DNA from: Candidatus Hydrogenedentota bacterium
GTDB taxonomy: Bacteria > Hydrogenedentota > Hydrogenedentia > Hydrogenedentales > CAITNO01
NCBI GenBank assembly: GCA_903902895.1
Contig: CAIUWO010001022.1
Coordinates: forward strand, 1 to 41,168
DNA length: 41,168 nt
Direction: 5' to 3'
In this document: positions 24,903 through 34,040 of the stretch, piece by piece
Layout: the number at the start of each line of letters is the position of its first letter
How positions within the stretch are numbered: position 1 is the stretch's first letter
The notes under the pieces: generated by a model
Seen by the model: the letters and a program-made list of their open reading frames with translations, nothing else
Told to the model about the DNA's origin: nothing
The model's database searches: none
Position numbers and translations under genes: made by a program

Positions 24903-25816
24903 GCAACGCAAGGGTCACGGCGATTATCGTCTCGTACAACAGTGTGGACACTGTGGACGCCTCGCTGAGTTCGGCGCGCCAGGCGCACGATGCGGGGGTG
25001 CTGGAGTGTTTTGTCGTGGACAATGCCAGCAGCGACGGCACGCCCGCATTTATCGCCGCTGCGCACCCCTGGGTGACGCTCGTTGAAAGCGGGGAGAATC
25101 TCGGCTACGGCCGCGGGTGCAATCTTGCCCTGCGCCGTGTCAGCACGCCCTATGTTCTCTTTATGAATGCCGACGCCATAATCGACACCGGGGACATCCT
25201 TACGATGCTCAGGTTCCTCGAAGAGCACCCGAAGGCGGGGATGGCCGCGCCCGCGCTGATAGAGCCGGACGGCAGCCTGCAGGGCACCCGGGCCCTGCCG
25301 ACACCGCTGCACATACTGGCGCAGGCGGCCGGCGCCAACGGCGGCCGCCCAGATCAGCGGCCCATCCATCCCGGCGGCCCCCCTTTTGAGGCCGAGTGGC
25401 TTTGCGGCGCGGTGCTGCTTGCCGACAGGCTGCTGCTGGAGGAGTTGGGCGGCTTCGACCCCCGGTTCTTCCTGTATTTCGAGGAAACCGACCTGTGCCG
25501 GCGGGTCCGGGCGCATGGACGCCAGCTCTGGGCGCTGGGAACCGCCGTCGCGCGCCATGCCGCGCATGACAGTGCGGCCAAGACCCAAAAAGAGATGTAT
25601 GAGGGATGCATCGCGGAATTCTACTTCCCGAGCCGTTTCTATTATTTGGCAAAGCAGTATGGCTGGACGGTGGCGGCGGTCACGGAGGCCGCTGAAATCG
25701 CCCTGCTTGCAGGGCGCGCGCTGGGGGGGCGCATTGCGGGGCACCCGAACAGCCGTCTGGCGCAGCGCCTGCGCGCGCCGGTCTTCCGCGCGCCCAAGGC
25801 ATGGCCGCAATCATGA
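24899..25816 (+). CDS. Glycosyltransferase family 2 (rhamnosyltransferase-like)
   Basis: A 305-residue GT-A enzyme starting at ATG 24899, which overlaps the deacetylase stop by four bases; the longer open frame upstream is not used. Blocks are VTAIIVSYNS, FVVDNASSDGT, ENLGYGRGCNLAL, LFMNADAII (metal-binding D-type motif) and FFLYFEETDLCRRVRAHG. The NLGYGRGCN and EETDLC blocks are typical of WbbL/rhamnosyl-type GT2. The C-terminus is helical and ends in a basic tail. It adds one sugar to the EPS repeat unit. Confidence 0.9.
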   Translation: MSNARVTAIIVSYNSVDTVDASLSSARQAHDAGVLECFVVDNASSDGTPAFIAAAHPWVTLVESGENLGYGRGCNLALRRVSTPYVLFMNADAIIDTGDILTMLRFLEEHPKAGMAAPALIEPDGSLQGTRALPTPLHILAQAAGANGGRPDQRPIHPGGPPFEAEWLCGAVLLADRLLLEELGGFDPRFFLYFEETDLCRRVRAHGRQLWALGTAVARHAAHDSAAKTQKEMYEGCIAEFYFPSRFYYLAKQYGWTVAAVTEAAEIALLAGRALGGRIAGHPNSRLAQRLRAPVFRAPKAWPQS

Positions 25817-26886
25817 ACATCAGCGTCATTCGTCCGTCCGAATTGGACAGCGGGCTCTGCCGCCGCTGGGCCGACATTGTCGCCGCGAACGCGGCGCTCT
25901 CCAGTCCGTATTTTGCCCCGGAATACACGCAGGCTGTAGCCTCGGTTCGGGACGATGTGTACGTGGGTGTCATGCGGGACGGGCAGGATATTGTCGGCTT
26001 CTTTCCCTTCCAGCGCGGCCTCGGCCGGACCGGTCGGCAGGTGGGCGGTCCGTTTACGGACTGCCAGGGCGTCATAGTTTCCCCCGAGGCCGAGTGGTCC
26101 GCCGAAGAGCTGGTCCGCGGCTGCGGCCTGTCCCTGTGGCAGTTTGACCATGTGATAGCCTCCCAGGAACAGTTCCGGCCGTGGCGGAGGGTCCTGACCT
26201 GCTCGCCGATGGTGGACTTGCCGAACGGCTTTGCCGCCTACGCCGACACCCTGCGCGGGGCGGGCTCCAAACAAATGCAGCGCCTCGGCCAGAAACAGCG
26301 CGGATTCGAGCGCGATGAGGGGCCGCTCCGTTTTGAAATGAACATGCGGGACGTCAGCGCGCTGCGACAACTGCTGGATTGGAAGAGCCAGCAGTATCTT
26401 GAGTCCGGCCTGGTGGACGCATTCAGGTTCCCATGGACCCAGGCACTGCTCGAACGCATTCTTGGCACGCAGTCCGACAGTTTTGGAGGGGTTCTCTCCG
26501 CGCTGTACGCCAACGACCGTCTGGCCGCCGTCCACATGGGCATGCGCAGCCGCACGGTCTGGCATTATTGGTTCGCCGCCTACGCGCACGAGTTTGCGCG
26601 CTATTCACCGAGCCTGCTGCTGTTTGCCGAGATGGCCCGCGCCGCCGAGACCCTGGGCCTTACGGCCATTGACATGGGAAAGGGCCCGGAAGAGTACAAG
26701 AGCCTTTTTGCCACGAGCGCCGTGCTAATCATGGAAGGTTGCGTGGAGCTTCCCTCGCTTGCGCGCACCCTGCGCACGGCGCGCCAAAGCGCCGAAGACT
26801 GGGTGCGGCGCAGCCCCATTTTTCCTATTGTGCGGGCCCCGGGCCGGATAATCCGGCGCCTTGAGGCGAAGAACCTGTTTCGCTGA
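25801..26886 (+). CDS. GNAT/FemAB-like acetyltransferase (BioF2/CelD type)
   Basis: A 361-residue protein starting at ATG 25801 or 25813, overlapping the previous gene by up to 16 bases. It has the two-part GNAT fold of PF13480 proteins: an N-terminal half with SPYFAPEYTQAV and DIVGFFPFQRG, then MQRLGQKQRGFERDEG, a DWKSQQYLESG helix, and the C-terminal core LAAVHMGMRSRTVWHYWFAAYAHEFARYSPSLLLFAEM with IDMGKGPEEYKSLFA. These motifs are typical of EPS-linked CelD-type acyltransferases. It probably acylates an amino sugar exposed by the deacetylase at 23655. It is the last gene of the rightward cluster, convergent with 26947. Confidence 0.85.
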   Translation: MAAIMNISVIRPSELDSGLCRRWADIVAANAALSSPYFAPEYTQAVASVRDDVYVGVMRDGQDIVGFFPFQRGLGRTGRQVGGPFTDCQGVIVSPEAEWSAEELVRGCGLSLWQFDHVIASQEQFRPWRRVLTCSPMVDLPNGFAAYADTLRGAGSKQMQRLGQKQRGFERDEGPLRFEMNMRDVSALRQLLDWKSQQYLESGLVDAFRFPWTQALLERILGTQSDSFGGVLSALYANDRLAAVHMGMRSRTVWHYWFAAYAHEFARYSPSLLLFAEMARAAETLGLTAIDMGKGPEEYKSLFATSAVLIMEGCVELPSLARTLRTARQSAEDWVRRSPIFPIVRAPGRIIRRLEAKNLFR

Positions 26887-26946
26887 AGCATGCCGGCTCA
26901 GGCACACGCCGCCGCCACACCACGCAATGCGCATCCCGATGGCGGG

Positions 26947-28140
26947 TCACAGTTCTTCGCGAATAAGGTCCTGCAATATGAGGCGCAGTTTGCTGCCCCA
27001 GCTCTGCGCCTCGTCCAGAAAAGGCCTGGACGCGTCTGGGCAGGCGCGGAGCTTGGCCTCGTACAACGCGCCATCGTCAGCCAGACGGCGAACAGCCTCC
27101 ACATAGGCTTCAACCTGGTCGGGCGCAACCTCAACAAGCGTGTCCCCCAACAGGTCCAAGCCATGGCATAAGCGGCTTGTGATTAGCGGCCTTCCAGCCA
27201 GGGTTGCCTCTGATGCCGACTTCGCGAGGCCCTCCGCGAAGCGTGAAGTCGTTGGCGCAATGACGGCATGGCTCCGGCCGTAGGCTTGGCACATCTGTTC
27301 TTGGTTCAGTTTTCCGCGCAGGGATATCCTGCCCGAAAGCCCTTGTGTCTCCACGAGATTTCGGAGTTCTTCCTCGTCGCCGCCGCTCCCGCATATTTCC
27401 CAGAAAAAGCGCCCGGGCTCGTCCTTTTCAAGAATGGCCGCCATGCGCACGATATCAAAGACCCCCTTGCTTCGCTCAATGCGTCCGGCAAACAGGATGC
27501 GGAAGGGGTTGCGGTCCCCGGAAGGGGGGGGGACGGCGGCAAAGAAAGTTTTGCGAAAATGGCTTAGCCCAACCACAACCGGCGTGTTGAGTCCGGGCGC
27601 AATCGTGCGTATCTGCCGGCTGCATTCGGGTGACACCACCAGCGACGCGTCAACGCAATGCTCCCAGAACCATCCGGTGAGGCGCTGAAGAAGGCGGTCC
27701 TTTCGGCTTGCCGGGCGGAAACCCGAAGGCCACAGCGCGCAGTGCAGCACCGCCACAATGCGCAGCCCGAAACAGCATGCAATTGCCCACAGGGGCCAAA
27801 GGGGGCAGTCCTCCACAATTGCTATGTCCTCGCGGAAGTAGATGCATGTGCATATGAGGCTGAGCGTGCGCCAGGCTTCCACCAGGTAGTACCGCACGCC
27901 GCGCGCCGAAGTCCGGGGTCCGGGCCGGTGTTCAATGAGAAAGTCGCCCTCCTGCACGACTTCTTTTCGGGCATGCGGTGAAACCGCGTACAGTTGCAGC
28001 CCAAGCCCCGCGCATGCGTCATAAACCTGGCCCGAATAGGTGACCGACACCTCCTCCCTGTCGTCGCGGCCCTGCCGCCACTCCCGATAAGTGCCGATGA
28101 TGTCCCCGGCGCCATTTGCGGTATAGAATACCTTTTTCAT
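26947..28140 (-). CDS. Glycosyltransferase family 4
   Basis: 397 residues from the ATG at 28140 (MKKVFYTANGAG); the open frame continues upstream but a GGGGAAG site favours this start. It is a GT-B enzyme: the donor half contains FRILFAGRIERSKGVFDI, ICGSGGDEEELRNL and the E-x7-E motif in FAEGLAKSASEA. The acceptor half is Cys-rich and partly hydrophobic (LICTCIYFREDIAIVEDCPLWPLWAIACCFGLRIVAVLHC), suggesting membrane association. It lies 56 bp downstream of the GT2 at 29192 and ends the leftward EPS operon. Confidence 0.88.
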   Translation of the reverse strand: MKKVFYTANGAGDIIGTYREWRQGRDDREEVSVTYSGQVYDACAGLGLQLYAVSPHARKEVVQEGDFLIEHRPGPRTSARGVRYYLVEAWRTLSLICTCIYFREDIAIVEDCPLWPLWAIACCFGLRIVAVLHCALWPSGFRPASRKDRLLQRLTGWFWEHCVDASLVVSPECSRQIRTIAPGLNTPVVVGLSHFRKTFFAAVPPPSGDRNPFRILFAGRIERSKGVFDIVRMAAILEKDEPGRFFWEICGSGGDEEELRNLVETQGLSGRISLRGKLNQEQMCQAYGRSHAVIAPTTSRFAEGLAKSASEATLAGRPLITSRLCHGLDLLGDTLVEVAPDQVEAYVEAVRRLADDGALYEAKLRACPDASRPFLDEAQSWGSKLRLILQDLIREEL

Positions 28141-28196
28141 TTCATTCGCTTCCCCGCCCCGCCGGTCAAGCGGGCGGCTTAACCGGGAAGACCCGC

Positions 28197-29192
28197 TTAC
28201 TTGTATTCGATCAGTCTGCGGTGCTGGCCGGTTATGGTGCCGGTGCGGTAGGTCAGCGCCCCCCAGGCCTGCGGGAACTTGCCCAGGGTGCAGAAGAGGG
28301 CGTAGAGCGCGCTGTCCGCACGGGTAAAGCCGCGCCTGCGCGCGAACCGGTACGTGCGCGCGGCAAGCGCCGGATACGCGGCCAGCAGTCCCAGGCTCCA
28401 CAGCGCCGTCGGTCCGGCCAGGAGCACCGCGGTTGCCGGCAGCAGCAGTCCCCAGAAACCAACGCTGCGGGTCTCACGCACCCAGAAGCGTTCGCCTGAT
28501 TCGCCAACCCTGCGGCTGCATTCGGCGTAGGCGTGGCCTGTGCGCACGCTGCGTTTCCACCACTGTGCGAAACGTGTCATGGCGGCGTCATGCCATCCCA
28601 TGTCCGCGTCGATGCGCAGTATTGTCAACCCTTTCTGCCTGAGCCTGAAGCAGAGTTCGGGCTCCTCGCCGGCGATCAGCCCCTCGTCGAACCCGCCGCA
28701 TTCGCGCAGCGCGCGCACGCGCATCATGGCGATGCCGCCGCAGGCCGCCGCCTCGCCGACGGGTGTGTTCCATTCCATGTCGCACAGGCGGTTGTACAGC
28801 GACTGTTCAGGGTGCCTCTCGCGCAGGCGTCCGAAAACAGCGGCGACGTCGGGGCGCTTTTCGAGGGTGCCGCGGGCCTGCTCAAACCAGCTGTCGAAGA
28901 GTTCGCAGTCCCCGTCCACAAACTGCACGGTTTCCGCGGAAGGACATATTGTGAGCAGCCGTTCCAGTCCGGTGTTGCGCCCGCGCGCGGCCGTGAAGGG
29001 CGTAAACGCGTCAAGTTCCACGGTGTGAACGCCCATCGCGCGGGCCATGCCGGGACTTCCGTCGTAGGAGCCCGAGTCTGTGTAGACCACCCAGTCCGCG
29101 TTCCGCCCCACCGATTTCAGGCAGGTCTGAAGGCGTTTTCCCTCGTTGCGGCCTATCACCACACAGCCGTCAATCCGCGCGGTCCGTTCCAT
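28197..29192 (-). CDS. Glycosyltransferase family 2
   Basis: A 331-residue GT-A enzyme starting at ATG 29192. Blocks are GCVVIGRNEGKRL, YTDSGSYDGSP, NTGLERLL and VQFVDGDCEL (DGD metal motif), followed by a C-terminal hydrophobic pair (SVGFWGLLLPATAVLLAGPTALWSLGLLAAYPALA) that puts the enzyme at the inner membrane. A conserved GGIAMMRVRALRECGGFDEGLIAGEEPELCFRLRQ region is typical of GT2 with an acceptor-side ExxE. It adds a sugar to the lipid-linked repeat unit. It lies in the leftward cluster between WecG-type and GT4 genes. Confidence 0.88.
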   Translation of the reverse strand: MERTARIDGCVVIGRNEGKRLQTCLKSVGRNADWVVYTDSGSYDGSPGMARAMGVHTVELDAFTPFTAARGRNTGLERLLTICPSAETVQFVDGDCELFDSWFEQARGTLEKRPDVAAVFGRLRERHPEQSLYNRLCDMEWNTPVGEAAACGGIAMMRVRALRECGGFDEGLIAGEEPELCFRLRQKGLTILRIDADMGWHDAAMTRFAQWWKRSVRTGHAYAECSRRVGESGERFWVRETRSVGFWGLLLPATAVLLAGPTALWSLGLLAAYPALAARTYRFARRRGFTRADSALYALFCTLGKFPQAWGALTYRTGTITGQHRRLIEYK

Positions 29193-29251
29193 TTAACGTT
29201 CCTCTATGCGCTGCGAACCCCGGTTCTTGTCTGTCGGTTTCCGAAAGGGTG

Positions 29252-30169
29252 TCAGCGGGCGGTGTCGTCGCCCTCCAATTCCACGACCGCGTCCGGGGTG
29301 CGGCCCGGCGCCGAAAACCGCTCCATATACTGCCGCGCCAACAGCACGAAGAACAGCATGTCATCCACAAGATAGCGCCGCCACAGGCGCCGCGGCTCCG
29401 TGCACAGCCGCCAGAACCACTCAAGTCCGGCTTTCTGGAACACGCGCGGCGCCCGGCGTTTGTTGCCGGCAATAAAATCCAAGGAAGCCCCGATGCCGAC
29501 CATCAGGGGCACGAGGCTCTCCTCGCTGTATTGACTCATCCAGATTTCCTGCTTTGGCGAGCCGAGCGCCACAAAACAGAGGTCCGGTTTGGCCGCATGC
29601 AGCAGCGCGATGATCTTCGCGTTGTCGGCGGCGCTCTTTTCGAAGCCCATGGGCGGGCTGTGTGTCCCCGCGATGCGCAGTTCCGGATAAAGGGACCTGA
29701 GCCGTTCCGCAGCCTGCCCGGGAATGCCTTCCGCGGCGCCGAGGAGGAAGACGGAGCGGCCCTCGGTGGCCGCGCGCTCGCAAATGGCGTAGACGAGGTC
29801 CGTTCCGTTGAGACGCCCCGCGAGCGGGGTGCCCAGCAGTCTGCCTCCCCAGAGCAGCGGCACGCCGTCGGGCACACTGAGGAATGCGCCATCATAGGCG
29901 CTCTTAAACCCGGGATCTTTCGCGCACAGGCACACGTGGTCGACGTTTGGGGTGACAATGTAGCCCGGCGACCGCTGTTCAACGCGAGCCATGGCGTCAT
30001 CCAGCAACCCGTTGAGGCTGATGATGTTGACCTTTACGCCGCAGATGTCCGCGCTGGGCCTCCGTTGCGCCGCCGGCGCGGGGGCGGTTGTTCTGTTCTG
30101 CAGGCGGTCACACTCCCCCCCTCCCCGCTTCAAAGAGAAGTCCTTGAGCGCTGCGGTTCGCGGGCTCAT
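29252..30169 (-). CDS. WecG/TagA/CpsF family glycosyltransferase (GT26)
   Basis: A 305-residue enzyme. After a polar 40-residue N-terminus comes the GT26 core (PF03808): INIISLNG-like start (VNIISLNGLLDDAM), TPNVDHVCLC, SVPDGVPLLWGGRLLG, RLNGTDLVYAI, FLLGAAEGIPGQAAERL, CFVALGSPKQEIWM and VGIGASLDFIAGNKRRAP. The aspartate in TPNVDHV and the PKQE block are hallmark residues. It usually adds the second sugar (for example ManNAc-type) to undecaprenyl-PP-sugar. Its start overlaps the Wzc-like gene stop by four bases, so the two are co-translated. Confidence 0.92.
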   Translation of the reverse strand: MSPRTAALKDFSLKRGGGECDRLQNRTTAPAPAAQRRPSADICGVKVNIISLNGLLDDAMARVEQRSPGYIVTPNVDHVCLCAKDPGFKSAYDGAFLSVPDGVPLLWGGRLLGTPLAGRLNGTDLVYAICERAATEGRSVFLLGAAEGIPGQAAERLRSLYPELRIAGTHSPPMGFEKSAADNAKIIALLHAAKPDLCFVALGSPKQEIWMSQYSEESLVPLMVGIGASLDFIAGNKRRAPRVFQKAGLEWFWRLCTEPRRLWRRYLVDDMLFFVLLARQYMERFSAPGRTPDAVVELEGDDTAR

Positions 30170-32529
30170 TTTTGATGCACCTCAATAAGTCGCGGATTGT
30201 CGGCGCTGTTTCTTGTTCCACCGGGCGCCGGCCCCTCACTGTCGGCGCGCTCGTCCCTGGCCTTTTGTGCGGCCGGAGTGACGCGCTTCTTCGCCTGGTA
30301 AGCCTCGTAGTGCCTTACGCCGGGCATGGGCGGGGCAAAGGATGACAGCGCACAATTCAAGACCACCCCGAGCACGTTGGCTCCCAGACGGTTCAGTTCC
30401 ACCGATGCCTGCCGCACCATTCCCAGGCGGGAAACACCCGCACCGGCGACGAGCACGACCCCGTCAACGGCGGCCGCCAGCAGGCCGGCGTCGGCCATGG
30501 CGAGAACCGGGGGCGTGTCGATGACAACGTGGTCGAAATCCAGTTTCGCGCTGTGTATCAGGGCGACCATTTCCCTGGACGCCATTTTCATGGTAAGCCG
30601 TTCCGGTTCGGAACCCGCTCCCAGCACATACAAACCCTCGAACGCGGTGGAGCGCACCGCCTCAAGCAGCGGCATCCCCCCGAATAGGACGTCAGTAAGT
30701 CCGCAGCCGGGCTCCATGCCAAGGACCTCTTCGAGGTCGCCTTTGGGCGACACCTCCACCATCAGCACTTTCCGGTTTGCCTGCGTCAGGGTGATGGCGA
30801 GATTGCACGCAACGAGGGTCTTTCCATCGCCGGCCACCGGGCTGGTGACCATGATTGCGCCCACGGCCCCCTCCGGGTCCGCGATGTCGCGCAGGGAGAC
30901 GATGCTGGCGAGCACTTTTCTGAACTCGTTTCCAACGGCGGTGTCGGGCCTTTCGGCGACCGCGGTGGCCCGGCGCTGCCGTCTGAGACCATTCTTGTTT
31001 GCATGGAGGATGAGCCCCCTGCTCTCGCCGGCGCTTCCGGTGCCTGCCGGCAATGCCGGGACTTCTCCGCCCGAATGGGGGATCAGGGCGAGCACGGGGT
31101 TGTCGGTGACGGAGGCGATGTCTTGCGCCGACCGTATCTGCTGGTCCGTGAGTTCGCGCAGCAGTCCCGCGCCGAGGCCGGCCGCACCGGACAGCATCAG
31201 AAGCAGGAACAGCATCTGCAGGCGCTTGCCAAAGCCGGGGGACGTCGGAACGCTGGGGGGCGCGGCCAGTTTCACCCGCGCGGGGGCGTTGCTTTCGACG
31301 GTGATGGAGGTGATTTCCTCGCGCACGGCGCGGAGTTGCGTGCGCGTTTCCTCGGCGTGTATTTTGAGCTCGTCCATGGCGGCAATGACCTTGGACGCCT
31401 CCATGGTCCGCGCACGGTCCTGCTCGATCAGGCCCTCAAAGCCGGCCTTTCGCGTCTGCGCGTCCTCCATTTCTGACTGCGTTGCGCCCAGGTCCTTTTG
31501 CAGAAGGGCCAGCATGGAGGCAATCACCTCTCCGCGCACGGTCTGTTCGGTCTGCGCCATCCTGCTTTTCAGTGCGTTAATCTTGCCGCGCTCGACCTCA
31601 AGCTGGGGTGATTTGTCGCCGTAGCGGTCCGCTGTGGCGGCAAACTCGGCATCGGCCTTGATGAACTCCTGGCGCGCCGCAACAACCCTGGGATCAACCG
31701 CCACCTTGTCCTCGGCGCCCATCTCAAAGACTGGCTTGCCGGGCGATGCCTTGTATTTGGTGAACAGGGCGTTCACTTGGTCAATCTGACCGTTGAGCAG
31801 CTTTGTCTTGCTGCCGGCGCGGGACACGTCCTCCTCGGCGCGGGCGTGCGGTTCCTGGTAGGCCTTGTTCTCCTGAACGCCCTGTGTCGTGGCGCTGGAA
31901 ATGGGCGTTTCCACCTTTTGCTGCAGTTCGCTGATTTGCCTGAGCTGGTTGTCGAGGTCCGCCTGGCGGCTGTCCCTTTCCTTCATCAGCACGCGGAGCC
32001 GCTCGCCGCCGGTGTCGGCCTCCTCCGAAAGGGCGTAGGTCATGTAGGCCGAAAGCGCCTTGTCCACAAGGAGTTTGGCGGCCTCGCGGTCCGGCAGGGT
32101 GCAGGAAATGGTCACCAGCTCGCTGTTTGGCTGGGCCTCGGCCTTGATGGCTTCCTTTAGAAAATCGAGCGGGGTTTCTTTGTCGGCGATGAGGGGCAGG
32201 CTGCGCACCCCGGGTTCCTGCAGCATTTGGGACAGCACGGCGTTTCCGGTGATCAACGACACCTGCGTGTTGAGGAACTTGTCATAGGGCACCGTGCTCT
32301 CGCGGTTGTCGCGGCCCATTACGCGCGGCGTGGACGCGAGGAAGCGCACATCCGCCGAGGCCTTGTAGGTCAACGGGATGAGTTTCCAGACGGCGGCCGT
32401 GCCGGGGATGGCCAGCGCCGCAAAGACCACCGCGATGAGCGGCATGCGCAGCCGAAGCATGCGCTTGAGGTTGATGCCGCCGCTTTCGTCCTTTGACCTG
32501 GACACCGCGGGTTTCAGTCTGCTGTTCAT
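30166..32529 (-). CDS. Wzc-like chain-length/BY-kinase protein with altered Walker A'
   Basis: 787 residues. TM1 lies at about 28-50 and TM2 at about 437-458, framing a long coiled-coil periplasmic domain with many Glu/Gln/Arg heptads (about 170-415), as in Wzz/GumC/Wzc proteins (PF02706). The cytoplasmic ATPase part shows Walker A SPVAGDGKT (GDGKT 567-571) and Walker B VVIDTPP (D671). The A' motif is VEVSPKG (591-597) where BY-kinases have (I/L)DxDxR: the first Asp is Glu and the second is Ser. Only two Tyr are near the C-terminus (HYEAY), not a full Tyr cluster. It co-polymerises and sets EPS chain length; kinase activity is doubtful. It lies in an operon with the Wza-like gene upstream and overlaps the WecG gene. 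Confidence 0.9.
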   Translation of the reverse strand: MNSRLKPAVSRSKDESGGINLKRMLRLRMPLIAVVFAALAIPGTAAVWKLIPLTYKASADVRFLASTPRVMGRDNRESTVPYDKFLNTQVSLITGNAVLSQMLQEPGVRSLPLIADKETPLDFLKEAIKAEAQPNSELVTISCTLPDREAAKLLVDKALSAYMTYALSEEADTGGERLRVLMKERDSRQADLDNQLRQISELQQKVETPISSATTQGVQENKAYQEPHARAEEDVSRAGSKTKLLNGQIDQVNALFTKYKASPGKPVFEMGAEDKVAVDPRVVAARQEFIKADAEFAATADRYGDKSPQLEVERGKINALKSRMAQTEQTVRGEVIASMLALLQKDLGATQSEMEDAQTRKAGFEGLIEQDRARTMEASKVIAAMDELKIHAEETRTQLRAVREEITSITVESNAPARVKLAAPPSVPTSPGFGKRLQMLFLLLMLSGAAGLGAGLLRELTDQQIRSAQDIASVTDNPVLALIPHSGGEVPALPAGTGSAGESRGLILHANKNGLRRQRRATAVAERPDTAVGNEFRKVLASIVSLRDIADPEGAVGAIMVTSPVAGDGKTLVACNLAITLTQANRKVLMVEVSPKGDLEEVLGMEPGCGLTDVLFGGMPLLEAVRSTAFEGLYVLGAGSEPERLTMKMASREMVALIHSAKLDFDHVVIDTPPVLAMADAGLLAAAVDGVVLVAGAGVSRLGMVRQASVELNRLGANVLGVVLNCALSSFAPPMPGVRHYEAYQAKKRVTPAAQKARDERADSEGPAPGGTRNSADNPRLIEVHQK

Positions 32530-32558
32530 GGGACTTCCTTTCCAGCGTGCGCGACGTT

Positions 32559-33773
32559 TTACCGGAGCGATTTGGCCGCGCCGCCGCCGCTGGTTGCGGG
32601 CACGGAAACACCGGTGGAAGTGCCGGCCTGTGGGTTCAGCAGCACATCGTAGAGGTCCTTCCTGTAATAGGTGTCATAGCCCTGCATGTAGAGGTTGAGC
32701 AGCGGCGACACGGTTTCCGTGAGTCGGGTGAAGCGCATCAGGTTGTCGTAGAGCCGCACAAGTTTGCCCCGGGGCACATAGACGATGTCGCCCGCCTTGA
32801 GTTTCGGGCTGTAGCCCATGTCGAGGGCTTTGCGCAGGTCGATAGAGGTGACCTCGGTGTTCTCCTCGTCCACCTGGCGGAGCAGCAGGACGCTTCGCAT
32901 GCGCGCCATTTTCTCGTTGGCGCCGCCGGCCCGGGCAAGCAGTGCGAGCAGCGTCATGCCCTCCACAAGGGGATACACACCCGGAGTCAGGGTCTCGCCC
33001 ATGACGTACACCAGGTTCATGCCCTCGGGCAGATACACCGTGTCGCCGGGCAGCACGGGCGCGTCCGAGGGGTTCTCGCCGTCTTTGCGCACCCCCGACA
33101 GGTCGTACTCGTGAACTTCGCGCTTTCCATCCCTGTGGCGGATGACGAAGGCCTTGCTCAACTGGCCCTGCGCGCCGATGTACGAGTCGCCCGACATGGT
33201 GGTTACGCGGGGGCCGCCCGCGATGTTCAGCGCCTGCAGCACCGTAATCGGGCGCGTGTAGGGATATTCGGCGGGCTTTTCCACATCGCCAAGGATGAAG
33301 AAGGAGGTCCCGGCGGCTTCTTTCACGGTGAGCGCGATGTGCGGTTTCTTGTACACCTCCTCGTACGCCTTGATCAGGCCCTCAAGCGCCTCATCGCGCG
33401 TCATTCCCACAACCTTCATCTCGCTGATTTGCGGGAGCGAAATATACCCGTCATAGCGCACCTTGACCTCGCGGTTCATCCCCGTGTCGTCAAACAGCTG
33501 AAACTCCAGCGTGTCTCCGGGGCCGATCCGGTACCCCCCCTCTGCCTGGGCGGGCGCCTCAGCCCCGGCGGGCGCCGTTTTGTCCGGGGCTTTGGCCTCC
33601 GGGAAGGAATAGAGGGTTTTCGTCTTGACGATCGTGCTTTCCTGCACCACCTCCTTGAGGATGGTTGCCGTCCCGCCTGCCGGTTCTGCGCCGGCGGATT
33701 CGGCCGGGCCAAACGTGAGGCCGGTCGCGGCCGCGAGAACGCATATGCCCAGTATATGCCCCAGATGTTTCAT
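32559..33773 (-). CDS. Wza-type polysaccharide export protein (SLBB domains)
   Basis: A 404-residue outer-membrane export protein. The signal peptide is about 1-30 (ILGICVLAAATGLTFG, no lipobox at the usual site). A polar Ala/Glu-rich linker follows, then the poly-export domain (PF02563, about 78-165: GYRIGPGDTLEFQLFDD, VRYDGYISLPQI), and two SLBB domains (SSFFILGDVEKPAEYPY; YVMGETLTPGVYPLVEG). The C-terminal RLYDNLMRFTRLTETVSPLLNLYMQGYDTYYR helical stretch may form the outer-membrane ring. AGGA precedes the ATG. It is the first gene of the leftward operon behind the sigma-54 promoter at 34010. Confidence 0.9.
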   Translation of the reverse strand: MKHLGHILGICVLAAATGLTFGPAESAGAEPAGGTATILKEVVQESTIVKTKTLYSFPEAKAPDKTAPAGAEAPAQAEGGYRIGPGDTLEFQLFDDTGMNREVKVRYDGYISLPQISEMKVVGMTRDEALEGLIKAYEEVYKKPHIALTVKEAAGTSFFILGDVEKPAEYPYTRPITVLQALNIAGGPRVTTMSGDSYIGAQGQLSKAFVIRHRDGKREVHEYDLSGVRKDGENPSDAPVLPGDTVYLPEGMNLVYVMGETLTPGVYPLVEGMTLLALLARAGGANEKMARMRSVLLLRQVDEENTEVTSIDLRKALDMGYSPKLKAGDIVYVPRGKLVRLYDNLMRFTRLTETVSPLLNLYMQGYDTYYRKDLYDVLLNPQAGTSTGVSVPATSGGGAAKSLR

Positions 33774-34009
33774 GGCTCATTCCTATCTTTTCTGTTCTGG
33801 TTTCGCATGCCGTCACAGCGTGACAAGTATGCTCACCGTTCCAAGCGCCGTCTTCTGTTTCCGCCCCGCTGGATATTCCGTAAAGGCCGGACTCGCATGC
33901 TGCGCATCCCCTTGGATGCTCGCCCGAAAAAAGAAGAACCTTTCACCCTTTCTAAAGGCTTGAAGCAACTCGCAAGCCGTGTCTTCCAAACGCGATTGAA
34001 GTTGTTTGT

Positions 34010-34025
34010 AGCAAGACTCTTGCCA
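34010..34025 (-). promoter_or_regulatory. Sigma-54 promoter of the Wza/Wzc EPS operon
   Basis: On the minus strand TGGCAAGAGTCTTGCT has GG and GC at the -24/-12 spacing; only the sixth consensus base (C) is A. The start would be near 33998, giving a leader of about 225 nt to the ATG at 33773. A GGTTTGC half-site ends 15 bp before the -24 element, as at the promoters of 3485 and 9055. Confidence 0.7.
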
Positions 34026-34040
34026 GTGGAAATAAAACGT

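Noticed and set aside
26866-26958. Inverted repeat GCGAAGAAC/GTTCTTCGC between convergent genes
   Set aside because: Only 9 bp, far apart and inside both coding ends; most likely chance.
3160-33773. Exosortase or PEP-CTERM components in the EPS locus
   Set aside because: Context suggested them, but no exosortase-like protein and no C-terminal PEP motif plus helix plus basic tail is visible in any encoded protein.
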